DNA of 9,421 nucleotides from Rhodospirillales bacterium (GCA_030727885.1 JANRAT010000049.1:1-9421); one strand, 5' to 3'. Shown: positions 1 through 7,114, counted from the stretch's first letter. Translations and numbers: made by a program. Notes: generated from the sequence alone by a model not told the origin.

Positions 1-134
1 TCTTTGGCGAAGATGCACTTCGTCTCAGGCGTGGTGAAATCTTCCTGGCACTGTCTGGTGATCGTGTTGTGATTAAGGAAAAATCAGCTGTCGAAGAAGC
101 CGAGCGCATACCTTTAAGCGAGACCGCTGATTAA
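1..134 (+). CDS. 3' end of an unidentified protein (5' end outside the window)
   Basis: An open frame enters from the left edge, with codons starting at base 3, and ends at a TAA at 132-134. It gives the last 43 residues of a protein. The visible tail begins FGEDALRLRRGEIFLALSGD and continues with an acidic, charged stretch ending in SETAD. I do not recognise the family. It has no transmembrane segment, and the alternating hydrophobic residues (EIFLAL, DRVVI) suggest a final beta-rich piece followed by a polar tail. It converges on ppx, and the two stop codons overlap within the palindrome TTAA, so no intergenic terminator is possible. Coding status is supported by the plausible composition and the exact abutment with ppx, but 43 residues are too few to be certain. 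Confidence 0.5.
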   Translation, partial: FGEDALRLRRGEIFLALSGDRVVIKEKSAVEEAERIPLSETAD

Positions 135-1639
135 TATTTGGAAATTGAGCCGCTGATCCCCAGGCTTTTACACAGCCCGCGAAACCGCCGGTCGACGGTT
201 TCCGACTGGAAGACACGGCTATACCCCGGCAGATGCAAAATCAGTTTCTTATCTTTTCGCTCTAGGCTTGTCAGCGAGAGCAATCCGGGTGCCGAGCCTG
301 ATAGTGTATGCGCAAGTCTGATGGCACGGCCTATGCTGTCAACCTTTCCGAGTTGCTCAGGGTCAAGCAAGGTTCGGACGTCGTTTACGACCTTGGCATT
401 TGGATCGCCGTTATAGCGAACGAAAACGGTCGCTGCGATAAACACGCGGTCTGCATGTGATAATCCTGCAAAAGGCAGGCGAAGGGCCCTGTAGAAGGAA
501 TGCTCCGCCCGATAATCCGGGTGTTCGTTCCAACCGATGTCGGAGAGCAGACACGCCGCCAGTGTGCGGCGAACATCTTCTTCGTTCGATGTGGGAAACA
601 ACGGGCTGACCCAATTGGCCACTTCAGCACCATTTAGGGAAAAGCGCCCGGTTCGTTCAGCAAGTGTCTCGGCGCCGGCGATAAGGGGGTCCTGATGGCG
701 CATCTCTTCAGGCAGGTGCTGAAGCATCTGGCCCTCACGCATGCCAAAGCCGGAAAACACGACATGCGAAGCTTTCGTCACTTCAATCAGGCTGCCCAGA
801 ACTTCGGTTGCGTACGGAACGCTTTTTACCCGAGTGGGCGGCAGGGTCGATATTTTTCGAAGTGTACTGCTGCTGAGGCCCGACATAAGTCGAGACAGGT
901 CAAGTGCATCATCGGCGCGCATCGTAAAATTATCGACGACATGCAGTGGGTAGTTCATCTGTTCAATAAAAATACGAGCTATTGCTCGCATGACACCGCC
1001 GGTCAAATACAGATTTTTCCCGGGTGGTTGTTCCAGCCATTTGGCCGCTGAGAAATGTTCAGCGATAATGACACGAGCTTTGGAAATACTGTTTTCGGCC
1101 ATTTCCTGCAGGCGCAAATGGCCAAGTGGCATGGTGCCGTAAGATTTGCAGTGACCCTTTTCAAGGCAGACCAGGTCAAGTGATCCACCGCCCAGATCGC
1201 CCATTATGCCATCGGCTTTCGGCACCCCGACAATCAGGCCGAGCGCTGAAAGTTCAGCCTCTTCGGACCCGCTGAGGACGCAGACATCGATGCTGAATTC
1301 TGATTCTATCTGTTGCACGAAAATTGCGCCATCCGTCGCATCGCGCACGGCGGCTGTCGCGATCAAATCCAGTTTTTCAACGCCCATGGCCTGGGACAGG
1401 CGAACAAATCTGCGCAGAGAGTTAATCGCTTTTTTGACACCGGCCGGCGACAGAGTGCCGGTTTTTGACATCCCTTCAACGAGACGGCATTCGGCTTTTT
1501 CATTGAACATCGGAACCGGCATGCGGTCCGGTACGTCATAAATGACAAGCCTTACTGTGTTAGAGCCGATATCGACAATGCCGATACGACCGGAAACAGT
1601 GATCAAATCCGTATGCATGCGCAGTGCTTTCTCAGTCAC
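131..1639 (-). CDS. ppx: Exopolyphosphatase, Ppx/GppA family
   Basis: The protein of 502 residues should cleave terminal phosphate from polyphosphate in the cytoplasm; some family members also hydrolyse pppGpp. It has the actin-like ASKHA nucleotide-fold signatures: phosphate loop 1 DIGSNTV at residues 23-29, the SGSEEAEL segment at 123-130 holding the probable catalytic Glu (aligned by family pattern with E. coli Ppx Glu121), phosphate loop 2 GDLGGGS at 147-153, TGG at 213-215, and SGFGMREG at 296-303. The region after about residue 330 is the helical, HD-like C-terminal domain seen in long Ppx proteins; the length of about 500 is normal for the long form. The start is GTG at 1639, supported by AGGA about seven bases upstream. 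A later in-frame ATG at residue 8 is less well placed. It lies 79 bp downstream of ppk on the same strand and is probably cotranscribed with it. Ppx versus GppA specificity cannot be settled from sequence; the ppk neighbour favours Ppx. Confidence 0.93.
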   Translation of the reverse strand: MTEKALRMHTDLITVSGRIGIVDIGSNTVRLVIYDVPDRMPVPMFNEKAECRLVEGMSKTGTLSPAGVKKAINSLRRFVRLSQAMGVEKLDLIATAAVRDATDGAIFVQQIESEFSIDVCVLSGSEEAELSALGLIVGVPKADGIMGDLGGGSLDLVCLEKGHCKSYGTMPLGHLRLQEMAENSISKARVIIAEHFSAAKWLEQPPGKNLYLTGGVMRAIARIFIEQMNYPLHVVDNFTMRADDALDLSRLMSGLSSSTLRKISTLPPTRVKSVPYATEVLGSLIEVTKASHVVFSGFGMREGQMLQHLPEEMRHQDPLIAGAETLAERTGRFSLNGAEVANWVSPLFPTSNEEDVRRTLAACLLSDIGWNEHPDYRAEHSFYRALRLPFAGLSHADRVFIAATVFVRYNGDPNAKVVNDVRTLLDPEQLGKVDSIGRAIRLAHTLSGSAPGLLSLTSLERKDKKLILHLPGYSRVFQSETVDRRFRGLCKSLGISGSISKY

Positions 1640-1718
1640 AACGTGATCCTAAGACCTGAAATGGTGGCGTCAATGATTGGTGGTATATATCAGGTTGCCG
1701 ATTTTTGATTTGTTGAAT

Positions 1719-3896
1719 TCAGGCGCGTTCTTGACCGACGTTAAGCGCTGAACCGCGTCCCGACAAGCTCGGGTTGGTCATAAAGTATTCCTGTGCGGAT
1801 AAACCTTCGCCATTGGCGACCCGGTTAAACGAGCCATCCGATTGCATCGTCCAGCTTTGCGCCTGATCCCGCAGATTCGCGACCAGAATTTCTTCAACAA
1901 CCTGCTTGTGCACAGTGGGGTTCTCAATCGGTACAAGCGTTTCAACCCGACGATTAAGGTTTCTGGGCATCAAATCTGCCGAGGCAATATATACCTTGGC
2001 CGATGAAGACGGCAGATTTTTGCCGTTGGCAAAACAATAGATTCGTGAATGCTCAAGGAAGCGGCCAACAATGCTTTTGACGCGTATGTTTTCACTCATG
2101 CCTTTGACGCCGGGGCGGAGACAGCAAATACCGCGGATAATGAAATCAATCTGCACGCCGGCATTGGATGCTTCGTAGAACTTTTCAATCAGTTCAGGGT
2201 CAACCAGAGAGTTCATCTTCATCCAGATCGCCGCAGGTTTTCCGGCCTTGGCATTCTTGATTTCAACATCAACCAGATTATCCAGAGTTTTCCGGAGCGT
2301 CAGAGGTGAAAACGACAGTTTTTCCATCTGCGCTGGTTGGGCGTACCCGGTCATATAGTTCAAAAGTCTCGCAGCGTCGCGACACAGCGCCGGATCACAT
2401 GTGAAAAACGACAGATCGGTATAAATTTTTGCTGTGATCGGGTGATAGTTGCCGGTACCAAAATGAACATACGACTTTAGTGTCTGGCCTTCACGGCGGA
2501 CGATCAGATTGACCTTGGCATGGATCTTCTTGTCGACAAAGCCATACACGACTTGTGCGCCTGCGCGTTCCAGATCGCGTGCCCAGCGGATATTCGCTTC
2601 CTCGTCGAAACGGGCTTTCAGTTCAACCATCGCCGTGACCGACTTGCCGGCTTCGGCGGCCTCAATCAGTGCGGCAACGATAGGAGAATCATTTGATGTT
2701 CGATACAGGGTCTGCTTGATCGCCACCACATCAGGATCGCGCGCCGCTTGCCGCACGAACTGAACGACAACGTCGAAGCTTTCGTATGGGTGATGAACGA
2801 TGATGTCCTTTTTGGAGATGGCCGCAAACACGTCACCGCCAAAATCACGAATACGCTCAGGGAAGCGCGCATTGAATGGTGTGAAAAGAAGATCCGGGCG
2901 TTCGCTTAAAATAAGCTGCTTGGTATCGGAAAGACCAAGTGGGCCTTCCAGAGGCATGGTGACACCGGGTTCGGCGCCCATTTCGCCGAGGATCATCTGC
3001 TGCAGCTGTTGCGGCATGTCAGCGTTGAATGTCAGACGAATAACGGATCCGCGGCGGCGGCGTTTCAGGGCGCTTTCGAAGGTCCGGACAAGGTCTTCCG
3101 CTTCTTCGTCGATTTCCATTTCACTGTCGCGAATGACGCGGAAGGCGCCGTTCTCAACAATTGAAAAATCAGGAAACAGTTTGTCGATGAATAGCAGGAC
3201 CCAATCTTCGAGAGCTAAAAACCGGATCGATGGTCCGGGCAGACGGACATAGCGTTCCAGCTGTGAGGGGATCGGCAACAGCGCGCGCAGATGTTCGTCA
3301 AAATCACGATGCGCAAGCAAGATAACCAGAGAAAACCCGAAATTCGGAATAAAAGGGAAGGGGTGTGCAGGATCGACGGCTAGCGGAGTCAGCACCGGGA
3401 AAACATGTTCCATGAACTGCTGTTCAAGCCATACAAGATCTTCGTTGGAAACCTCATCGCGGTTCAGGACGAAAATATCCTTGGTCCGCAATTCCTGTCG
3501 AAGCCGGCCCCAGATCGCATGCTGTTCATGCATAACGGCCTGGGCGTGTTTTTGGATCGCTTCAATCTGCTGGGTCGGTGTCAGCCCGTCATCGCTGGCC
3601 TGGGTGACGCCGGCACGAATCTGGCCGCGAATACCGGCCACGCGGACCATGAAAAACTCATCCAGATTGGCAGCCGAAATGGACAAAAACCGCAACCGCT
3701 CAAGCAAAGGGTGTGCCTTGTTTTCCGCTTCTTCCAGTACACGCGTATTGAACGCAAGCCAGGAAATCTCACGGTTCAGAAGCCGTGGCTCGTTGCTTGC
3801 CACGGGTTCAAGCGGGGCAGGTGATGATTTGTCCGGTGACTTTGCGCTTTCGCGGGTCTCTGACTGATGTATGATTTCATCCATGCTCATGGCCAA
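1719..3896 (-). CDS. ppk1: Polyphosphate kinase 1
   Basis: This 725-residue enzyme transfers the gamma phosphate of ATP to a growing polyphosphate chain, reversibly. The N domain begins near residue 40 ([12 protein letters not shown], then NLDEFFMVR at 78-85), followed by the head domain and the two phospholipase-D-like C domains. Active-site residues are all present: Arg399 (LYRTSND), Arg429 (KARFDEE), the phosphorylated His459 (KKIHAK) and His616 (FLEHSRI). Their spacing of 30, 30 and 157 residues equals that of E. coli Ppk Arg375, Arg405, His435 and His592. The first 35 residues are a polar, low-conservation extension compared with the E. coli enzyme. The start is uncertain. TTG at 3896 has a weak TTAGG seven bases upstream; ATG codons at residues 3 and 5 are alternatives without a better ribosome site. 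The gene heads a ppk-ppx unit, with a candidate promoter just upstream. The function is clear. Confidence 0.97.
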   Translation of the reverse strand: MAMSMDEIIHQSETRESAKSPDKSSPAPLEPVASNEPRLLNREISWLAFNTRVLEEAENKAHPLLERLRFLSISAANLDEFFMVRVAGIRGQIRAGVTQASDDGLTPTQQIEAIQKHAQAVMHEQHAIWGRLRQELRTKDIFVLNRDEVSNEDLVWLEQQFMEHVFPVLTPLAVDPAHPFPFIPNFGFSLVILLAHRDFDEHLRALLPIPSQLERYVRLPGPSIRFLALEDWVLLFIDKLFPDFSIVENGAFRVIRDSEMEIDEEAEDLVRTFESALKRRRRGSVIRLTFNADMPQQLQQMILGEMGAEPGVTMPLEGPLGLSDTKQLILSERPDLLFTPFNARFPERIRDFGGDVFAAISKKDIIVHHPYESFDVVVQFVRQAARDPDVVAIKQTLYRTSNDSPIVAALIEAAEAGKSVTAMVELKARFDEEANIRWARDLERAGAQVVYGFVDKKIHAKVNLIVRREGQTLKSYVHFGTGNYHPITAKIYTDLSFFTCDPALCRDAARLLNYMTGYAQPAQMEKLSFSPLTLRKTLDNLVDVEIKNAKAGKPAAIWMKMNSLVDPELIEKFYEASNAGVQIDFIIRGICCLRPGVKGMSENIRVKSIVGRFLEHSRIYCFANGKNLPSSSAKVYIASADLMPRNLNRRVETLVPIENPTVHKQVVEEILVANLRDQAQSWTMQSDGSFNRVANGEGLSAQEYFMTNPSLSGRGSALNVGQERA

Positions 3897-3918
3897 TTAT
3901 ATGCCTAATGTTACACCT

Positions 3919-3948
3919 ATCATACCAGTCTCGTCCGTTCTCTGTCAC
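3919..3948 (-). promoter_or_regulatory. Candidate sigma-70-type promoter of ppk-ppx
   Basis: On the minus strand, GTGACA (3948-3943, five of six matches to TTGACA) is followed after 18 bases by TATGAT (3924-3919, five of six matches to TATAAT). Transcription would start near 3912, giving a leader of about 16 bases that still holds the weak TTAGG ribosome site in front of the TTG start of ppk. A perfect TATAAT at 3901-3896 overlaps the TTG start. It has no matching upstream hexamer, so it would only suit a start at the downstream ATG codons. This is a motif match only, with no experimental support. Confidence 0.4.
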
Positions 3949-3965
3949 TGAATGGAATATGACAG
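3942..3965 (-). promoter_or_regulatory. PhoB-like half-site and 6-bp inverted repeat upstream of ppk
   Basis: Reading the minus strand, CTGTCAT at 3965-3959 is a perfect Pho-box half-site. The unit 11 bases later, CATTCAG, matches only four of seven positions. The same segment reads as an inverted repeat on either strand: CTGTCA at 3942-3947 and TGACAG at 3960-3965, separated by 12 bases. It sits next to the candidate -35 element of ppk. It could be a degenerate PhoB site, an operator for another dimeric regulator, or chance. Classical Pho boxes end about ten bases before the -10; here the gap is about 23, which weakens the Pho reading. Confidence 0.22.
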
Positions 3966-4099
3966 TTTTTATATCGAAATCAGCGGTCTTGGGCGGTTGC
4001 CTCGCGCCTGCCGTATGGTCCATGCTCTGATGGTCACTCTTCGGGGGGCTACGTTAAAAACCGCGCATTTAATTGCTGTATGAAAAGCGAAGCGTACAC

Positions 4100-4480
4100 A
4101 TGAAATTCATCCTATCCGCTTTTATCGCTGGCATTGTGTTATGTTCGACACCGGCTTCGGCAAATATAACGGTGGCGGATTACATGGCGTTGCGGGCCGA
4201 GGCGAAAGCCGGCAACAAGGGCGCCGAGGCCCGCTGGCGTTATTATATCATCGGTCTGATGGACGGCATCCAGGCCGTTCAGGCCCCGGCAGCGGCGGCG
4301 GGGACCAAACTGCATTTCTGCATGTCTGATACCCTGCCGATGTCGCCGAAGTTCCTTGATGCGTTCATTGAAGAGGCAATCGGACGGCTCAGTGCAAAAG
4401 GTGTTTTAAAGAGCCGCATCGATCAACCTATGGCAGTCCTCGTCGCCCTTGAATTGAGGAACGCCTTTCCCTGTCAATAA
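4100..4480 (+). CDS. Secreted Rap1a/Tai-like immunity-fold protein, orphan
   Basis: A protein of 126 residues with a clear Sec signal peptide: Lys2, a hydrophobic core at residues 3-16 and probable cleavage after ASA at position 21. The mature chain of about 105 residues should be periplasmic. The C-terminal half has the layout I associate with the Rap1a/Tai domain of type VI secretion immunity proteins: a GLMDGIQA helix at 52-59, an FC pair at 73-74, a long helical region, and the ending ALELRNAFPC before a final Gln. Only Cys74 and Cys125 remain in the mature protein, which could form one disulfide; the extra early cysteines common in relatives are absent. I chose the ATG at 4100 because it places Lys directly before the signal core; an in-frame TTG at 4073 would add nine unlikely residues. 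The ribosome site is weak (CGAAG). No effector or secretion gene is nearby. The assignment comes from remembered family pattern, and the exact function is unknown. Confidence 0.7.
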   Translation: MKFILSAFIAGIVLCSTPASANITVADYMALRAEAKAGNKGAEARWRYYIIGLMDGIQAVQAPAAAAGTKLHFCMSDTLPMSPKFLDAFIEEAIGRLSAKGVLKSRIDQPMAVLVALELRNAFPCQ

Positions 4481-4497
4481 TGCCGTAACGGCTTTTA
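4480..4497. terminator. Weak hairpin between convergent genes
   Basis: The 14-base gap between the stop of the Rap1a-like gene and the stop of the dehydrogenase contains GCCG-TAA-CGGC (4482-4492), followed on the plus strand by TTTTA. A four-pair stem with a three-base loop is short for an intrinsic terminator. The run of T suits termination of the plus-strand transcript, and the location between converging stops is right. On the minus strand the downstream bases (ATTATT) are less favourable. Confidence 0.3.
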
Positions 4498-5274
4498 CAG
4501 GGTCCCCGGGTAGTTGCCGCCATCAATCAGGCAGTTCTGACCGGTTATATAGCCGGCCTGCGCTGAACACAAAAATGCACAGTATTCGCCGAACTCTGCA
4601 GGATCGCCGAGGCGTCCTGCGGGAATGCTGGCGGCACGCTTCTTGGCCATCTCTTCCAGCGTGAGCCCTTCCTGGTCTGCATGAATTTTCAAATTCGTGA
4701 TCAGCCGATCCGTATAAAACGCCCCCGGCAGCAAGCCATTGATGGTGACGTTATTGAGCACTGTTTTGCGTGCCAGTCCGGCAATAAAACCGGTCAGGCC
4801 GGCGCGCGCGCCGTTTGACAAACCGAGGATGTCGATCGGTGCCTTGACCGAGCTTGAGGTGATGTTGACGACGCGGCCGAATTTTCTGGCGATCATGCCA
4901 TCGACGGTTGCCTTGATCAGGAAGATCGGTGTCAGCATGTTGGCATCAACGGCCTTGATCCATTCATCGCGACCCCAGTTGCGGAAATCGCCGGGCGGGG
5001 GACCGCCGGCATTGTTGACCAGGATATCCGGTTCCGGACAGGCCTTGAGCACCATGGCTCGGCCTTCCTCAGAGGTGATGTCACAGGCAACCGTCTGCAC
5101 TGAACCGCCACCAAGGGCACGCAATTCTGTTGCCGTTGCTTCCAGTGTTTCTGCTGTTCTGGCGCAGATCGTTACATCGACGCCTTCGCGGACCAGCGAT
5201 GCGGCGCAGGCCTTACCGAGCCCCTTTGATGCGGCGCAAACGATGGCTTTTTTGCCTGCGATTCCCAAATCCAT
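4495..5274 (-). CDS. Short-chain dehydrogenase/reductase family protein lacking the Tyr-Lys catalytic pair
   Basis: The 259-residue protein has the full SDR Rossmann fold: a nucleotide loop at residues 12-20, CDIT at 64-67, NNAG at 87-90, an active-site Asn at 112, Ser in NITSSS at 137-142, LLPG at 181-184 and the C-terminal IDGG at 250-253. Two signatures deviate. The usual TGxxxGxG reads CAASKGLG, with Ala14 replacing the first Gly. The YxxxK pair that normally drives hydride transfer reads LGLSN (150-154), so Tyr is Leu and Lys is Asn. Annotation pipelines would call this a 3-oxoacyl-ACP reductase or sugar dehydrogenase, but activity by the standard mechanism is doubtful. The SNGARAG context looks like a recognisable divergent SDR subgroup rather than random decay. 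The ATG at 5274 is supported by GGAG seven bases upstream. It is transcribed divergently from the glycosyltransferase and converges with the Rap1a-like gene. The substrate is unknown. Confidence 0.88.
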   Translation of the reverse strand: MDLGIAGKKAIVCAASKGLGKACAASLVREGVDVTICARTAETLEATATELRALGGGSVQTVACDITSEEGRAMVLKACPEPDILVNNAGGPPPGDFRNWGRDEWIKAVDANMLTPIFLIKATVDGMIARKFGRVVNITSSSVKAPIDILGLSNGARAGLTGFIAGLARKTVLNNVTINGLLPGAFYTDRLITNLKIHADQEGLTLEEMAKKRAASIPAGRLGDPAEFGEYCAFLCSAQAGYITGQNCLIDGGNYPGTL

Positions 5275-5309
5275 TTAAATTCTCCAGTTCCAGATAATAA
5301 TTGATGACC

Positions 5310-5337
5310 ACTCTATGGCCAGATAAACCGCGGTCAA
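5310..5337 (-). promoter_or_regulatory. Candidate promoter of the SDR gene
   Basis: On the minus strand, TTGACC (5337-5332, five of six matches) is followed after 16 bases by TAGAGT (5315-5310, four of six). The predicted start near 5303 leaves a leader of about 28 bases containing the GGAG ribosome site at 5285-5282. The spacing is slightly short and the -10 is weak, so this is only a candidate. Confidence 0.35.
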
Positions 5338-5351
5338 GCGGGGCATTCCAA

Positions 5352-5369
5352 TCGTCATTATTTTGTCAC
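5352..5369 (+). promoter_or_regulatory. Candidate Pho box (PhoB site) upstream of the glycosyltransferase
   Basis: Two seven-base units, TCGTCAT (5352-5358) and TTGTCAC (5363-5369), are separated by four bases, giving the 11-base repeat period of PhoB boxes. Each matches five of seven positions of the CTGTCAT consensus, and both keep the GTCA core. The second unit is identical to the second half of the E. coli phoA box as I recall it. A -10-like TGTAGT (5381-5386, four of six) follows after 11 bases, close to the classical arrangement in which the box replaces a -35 element. Transcription would then begin near 5392, leaving a leader of about 30 bases. This is a motif-level inference. Confidence 0.45.
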
Positions 5370-5421
5370 TTGAGTTTGTATGTAGTGAGGCGAAAGTCGA
5401 ATTACATCAACTGCAGGGGGT

Positions 5422-6480
5422 ATGAATGTGCGCATAGCAATCGCCACCGACGCCTGGTACCCGCAACCAAACGGTGTTGTGCGTGTCGTCGGGACCGTTC
5501 GTGACAAGCTGGTTGCCCGTGGCCATGATGTTCGGGTCATGTCGCCAGACCAGTTCCTGACGATACCCTGTCCGACATATTCCGAAATCAGATTGGCGGT
5601 TATGCCGGCACGGAAGGTTGCCCGCTGGTTACAAGACGTCAGGCCGGATGCCGTTCATATTGCGACGGAGGGCCCAATCGGCAGCGCCACCAGAGCCTTC
5701 TGCATCAAGCATGGCTGGCCGTTCTCGACGGCGTTTCATACCAAGTTTCCGGAATATGTTCAGGCGCGTACCGGGCTGCCGCTGGACTGGCTTTACAATA
5801 GTGCCAGAAAATTTCATGCGCCTTCTGGTGCCGTGATGATTCCTGCACCGGCAGTTTTTCGTGAGCTTGAAGGTCGTGGCTTCACCAATCTCAAGCTTTG
5901 GTCACACGGCGTTGATACCGATATCTTCAAACCTATGGCCAAGGACTATCTGGACTTGCCGCGTCCAATTTTCATGTTTATCGGCAGGGTCACCGTCGAC
6001 AAGAATTTGCCGGCATTCCTCGACTGCAAACTGCCCGGTAGCAAAGTCGTCGTCGGCAGCGGTCCGGCCCGCGAGCAGTTAATCAAAAAGTATCCGGAAA
6101 CACCGTTTCTTATTGCCGCAGACGATGCTGAGCTGGCGCGCTATTACAATGCTGCGGATGCTTTCGTGTTTCCATCCAGAACCGATACGTTCGGGCTGGT
6201 GATGCTCGAAGCGCTGGCGTGCGGTGTGCCAGTGGCAGCGTTCCCGGTTACCGGCCCGCTGGACGTAATCGGTGCAGAAGGCCCGGGTGTGCTTGATGAG
6301 AACCTGGCAATGGCGGCGATAAAGGCGCTCGATATTGCGCCGGAATTATGCCGTGAATGGGCATTGGGGTTTTCGTGGGAACAGGTAACGGATCAGTTCA
6401 TTGATTATCTGCAGCCGCTCAATCAGGGAACGGCAATCGCTGATCAGGCTGAAGAACGGCGCGTGCAAGCGGCACAGTAA
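5422..6480 (+). CDS. GT4-type (GT-B fold) glycosyltransferase, probably glycolipid-forming
   Basis: The 352-residue enzyme has the two Rossmann halves of a GT-B glycosyltransferase. The N-terminal acceptor half starts IAIATDAWYPQPNGV (5-19), which includes the Gly-containing loop, and carries ATEGPIG (81-87) and FHTKFPEY (105-112). The donor half has FMFIGRVTVDKN (184-195), GSGP (212-215), and the nucleotide-sugar motif FPSRTDTFGLVMLEALACG (250-268). In that motif the usual E-x7-E is Asp255-x7-Glu263. This version, followed by PVTGPLDVI, is shared by alphaproteobacterial enzymes annotated as mannosyltransferases or diacylglycerol glucosyl/glucuronosyltransferases, some of which are induced by phosphate starvation. 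There are no membrane segments, so a peripheral membrane role is likely. An AGGGGG run ends one base before the ATG at 5422. GTG at 5428 lies seven bases after it and may be the true start, giving MRIAIATD. The last 20 codons overlap hda in antisense and look unconserved. The exact sugar and acceptor are unknown. Confidence 0.9.
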   Translation: MNVRIAIATDAWYPQPNGVVRVVGTVRDKLVARGHDVRVMSPDQFLTIPCPTYSEIRLAVMPARKVARWLQDVRPDAVHIATEGPIGSATRAFCIKHGWPFSTAFHTKFPEYVQARTGLPLDWLYNSARKFHAPSGAVMIPAPAVFRELEGRGFTNLKLWSHGVDTDIFKPMAKDYLDLPRPIFMFIGRVTVDKNLPAFLDCKLPGSKVVVGSGPAREQLIKKYPETPFLIAADDAELARYYNAADAFVFPSRTDTFGLVMLEALACGVPVAAFPVTGPLDVIGAEGPGVLDENLAMAAIKALDIAPELCREWALGFSWEQVTDQFIDYLQPLNQGTAIADQAEERRVQAAQ

Positions 6481-7114
6481 TCTTGCGTTTGTCTTCAAGT
6501 GCCTTTTTGTCTGCCGCTGCGACAAACTTCTGAATTGCAGAAAAAGTGCGCTCAATCCGCGGCACCACATATTGCAGAACCGTATCGTCAATGGCGATCT
6601 GACGGTCGGCAAACAGTTTGACGAGAATTGTCGTGATCAGCGTGTCGTCCGGTTCAGAAATTTCAACGGATGGCAGGCTGCGCAGTCTGGATGAAAGATC
6701 AGCCAGTTTTATTTCCCAGCGTGATGCTGGTGATCCCGCCGTGAACAACAAGCTGCTGCCGCTTGATTTGGCCTGATTGTACAAATGAAACAGAGCTTCT
6801 TCTGCGACGGCGTGTCCTGCCAGCATGTCGGCGTCTTCAATGACCACCGCAGCAGCGTCCGGCAAAACAGGAATGGCATCATCAAGCAAGGACGTTGCCG
6901 GCAATTCAACAGCTTTGGCTTTTGCCATAAATACACGAGACAGGTGGGTTTTGCCTGATCCGGGTGGGCCACTGATGATCAGTGCATGGGAAGGCCATTT
7001 GGGAAACCGGTCAATCCAGCCGACGGCTTCAGCATTGCAGGGGGCGACGAGAAAATCTTCCTCGCCGAGTGCAGGCCTGTGATTGAGATCGAAAGCAAGC
7101 TGTCTGTGGTTCAC
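6419..7114 (-). CDS. hdaA: HdaA: DnaA regulatory inactivator, AAA+ protein without DNA-binding domain
   Basis: At 231 residues this is a DnaA homologue reduced to the AAA+ module. In Hda proteins the N-terminal QL-type motif binds the DNA polymerase sliding clamp, and the complex stimulates ATP hydrolysis by DnaA after initiation, preventing re-replication. Here the motif is QLAFDL at residues 5-10. Walker A is GPPGSGKT at 49-56, Walker B is VVIEDAD at 90-96, and the box VII arginine finger is probably Arg143 in SSRLRSL. A sensor-2-like RTFSAIQKF follows at 189-197. No helix-turn-helix DNA-binding domain IV follows, which separates it from DnaA itself. Translation starts at GTG 7114, overlapping the TGA stop of perM in GTGA, so coupling is likely. 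The ribosome site is the purine-rich CGGAAAA before the start. The last codons overlap the glycosyltransferase gene by 62 bp in antisense; the ending QPDQRLPFPD lies beyond the usual conserved region. Confidence 0.9.
   Translation of the reverse strand: MNHRQLAFDLNHRPALGEEDFLVAPCNAEAVGWIDRFPKWPSHALIISGPPGSGKTHLSRVFMAKAKAVELPATSLLDDAIPVLPDAAAVVIEDADMLAGHAVAEEALFHLYNQAKSSGSSLLFTAGSPASRWEIKLADLSSRLRSLPSVEISEPDDTLITTILVKLFADRQIAIDDTVLQYVVPRIERTFSAIQKFVAAADKKALEDKRKITVPLARAVLQPDQRLPFPD

Noticed and set aside
1654..1695. Possible terminator hairpin between ppk and ppx (ACCTGA ... TCAGGT)
   Set aside because: The arms are only 6 bp, separated by 30 bases, with no T run in the right place. A TATATA nearby on the minus strand also lacks a -35, so ppk and ppx are more likely cotranscribed.
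3405..3867. Two plus-strand open frames opposite the start of ppk
   Set aside because: They are antisense to the well-conserved N domain of Ppk and have unlikely composition (Ser, Cys and Arg rich in one frame).
4073..4099. TTG start at 4073 for the Rap1a-like protein
   Set aside because: It adds charged residues ahead of the signal peptide and has no better ribosome site than the ATG at 4100.
3966..4099. Promoter for the Rap1a-like gene
   Set aside because: ATGACA and TATATC occur but at unsuitable spacing; no convincing -35/-10 pair was found, so none is annotated.
4100..4162. Lipoprotein signal in the Rap1a-like protein (Cys15)
   Set aside because: The residues before Cys15 are IVL, which does not fit a lipobox needing a small residue directly before the Cys; the ASA cleavage site at position 21 is better.
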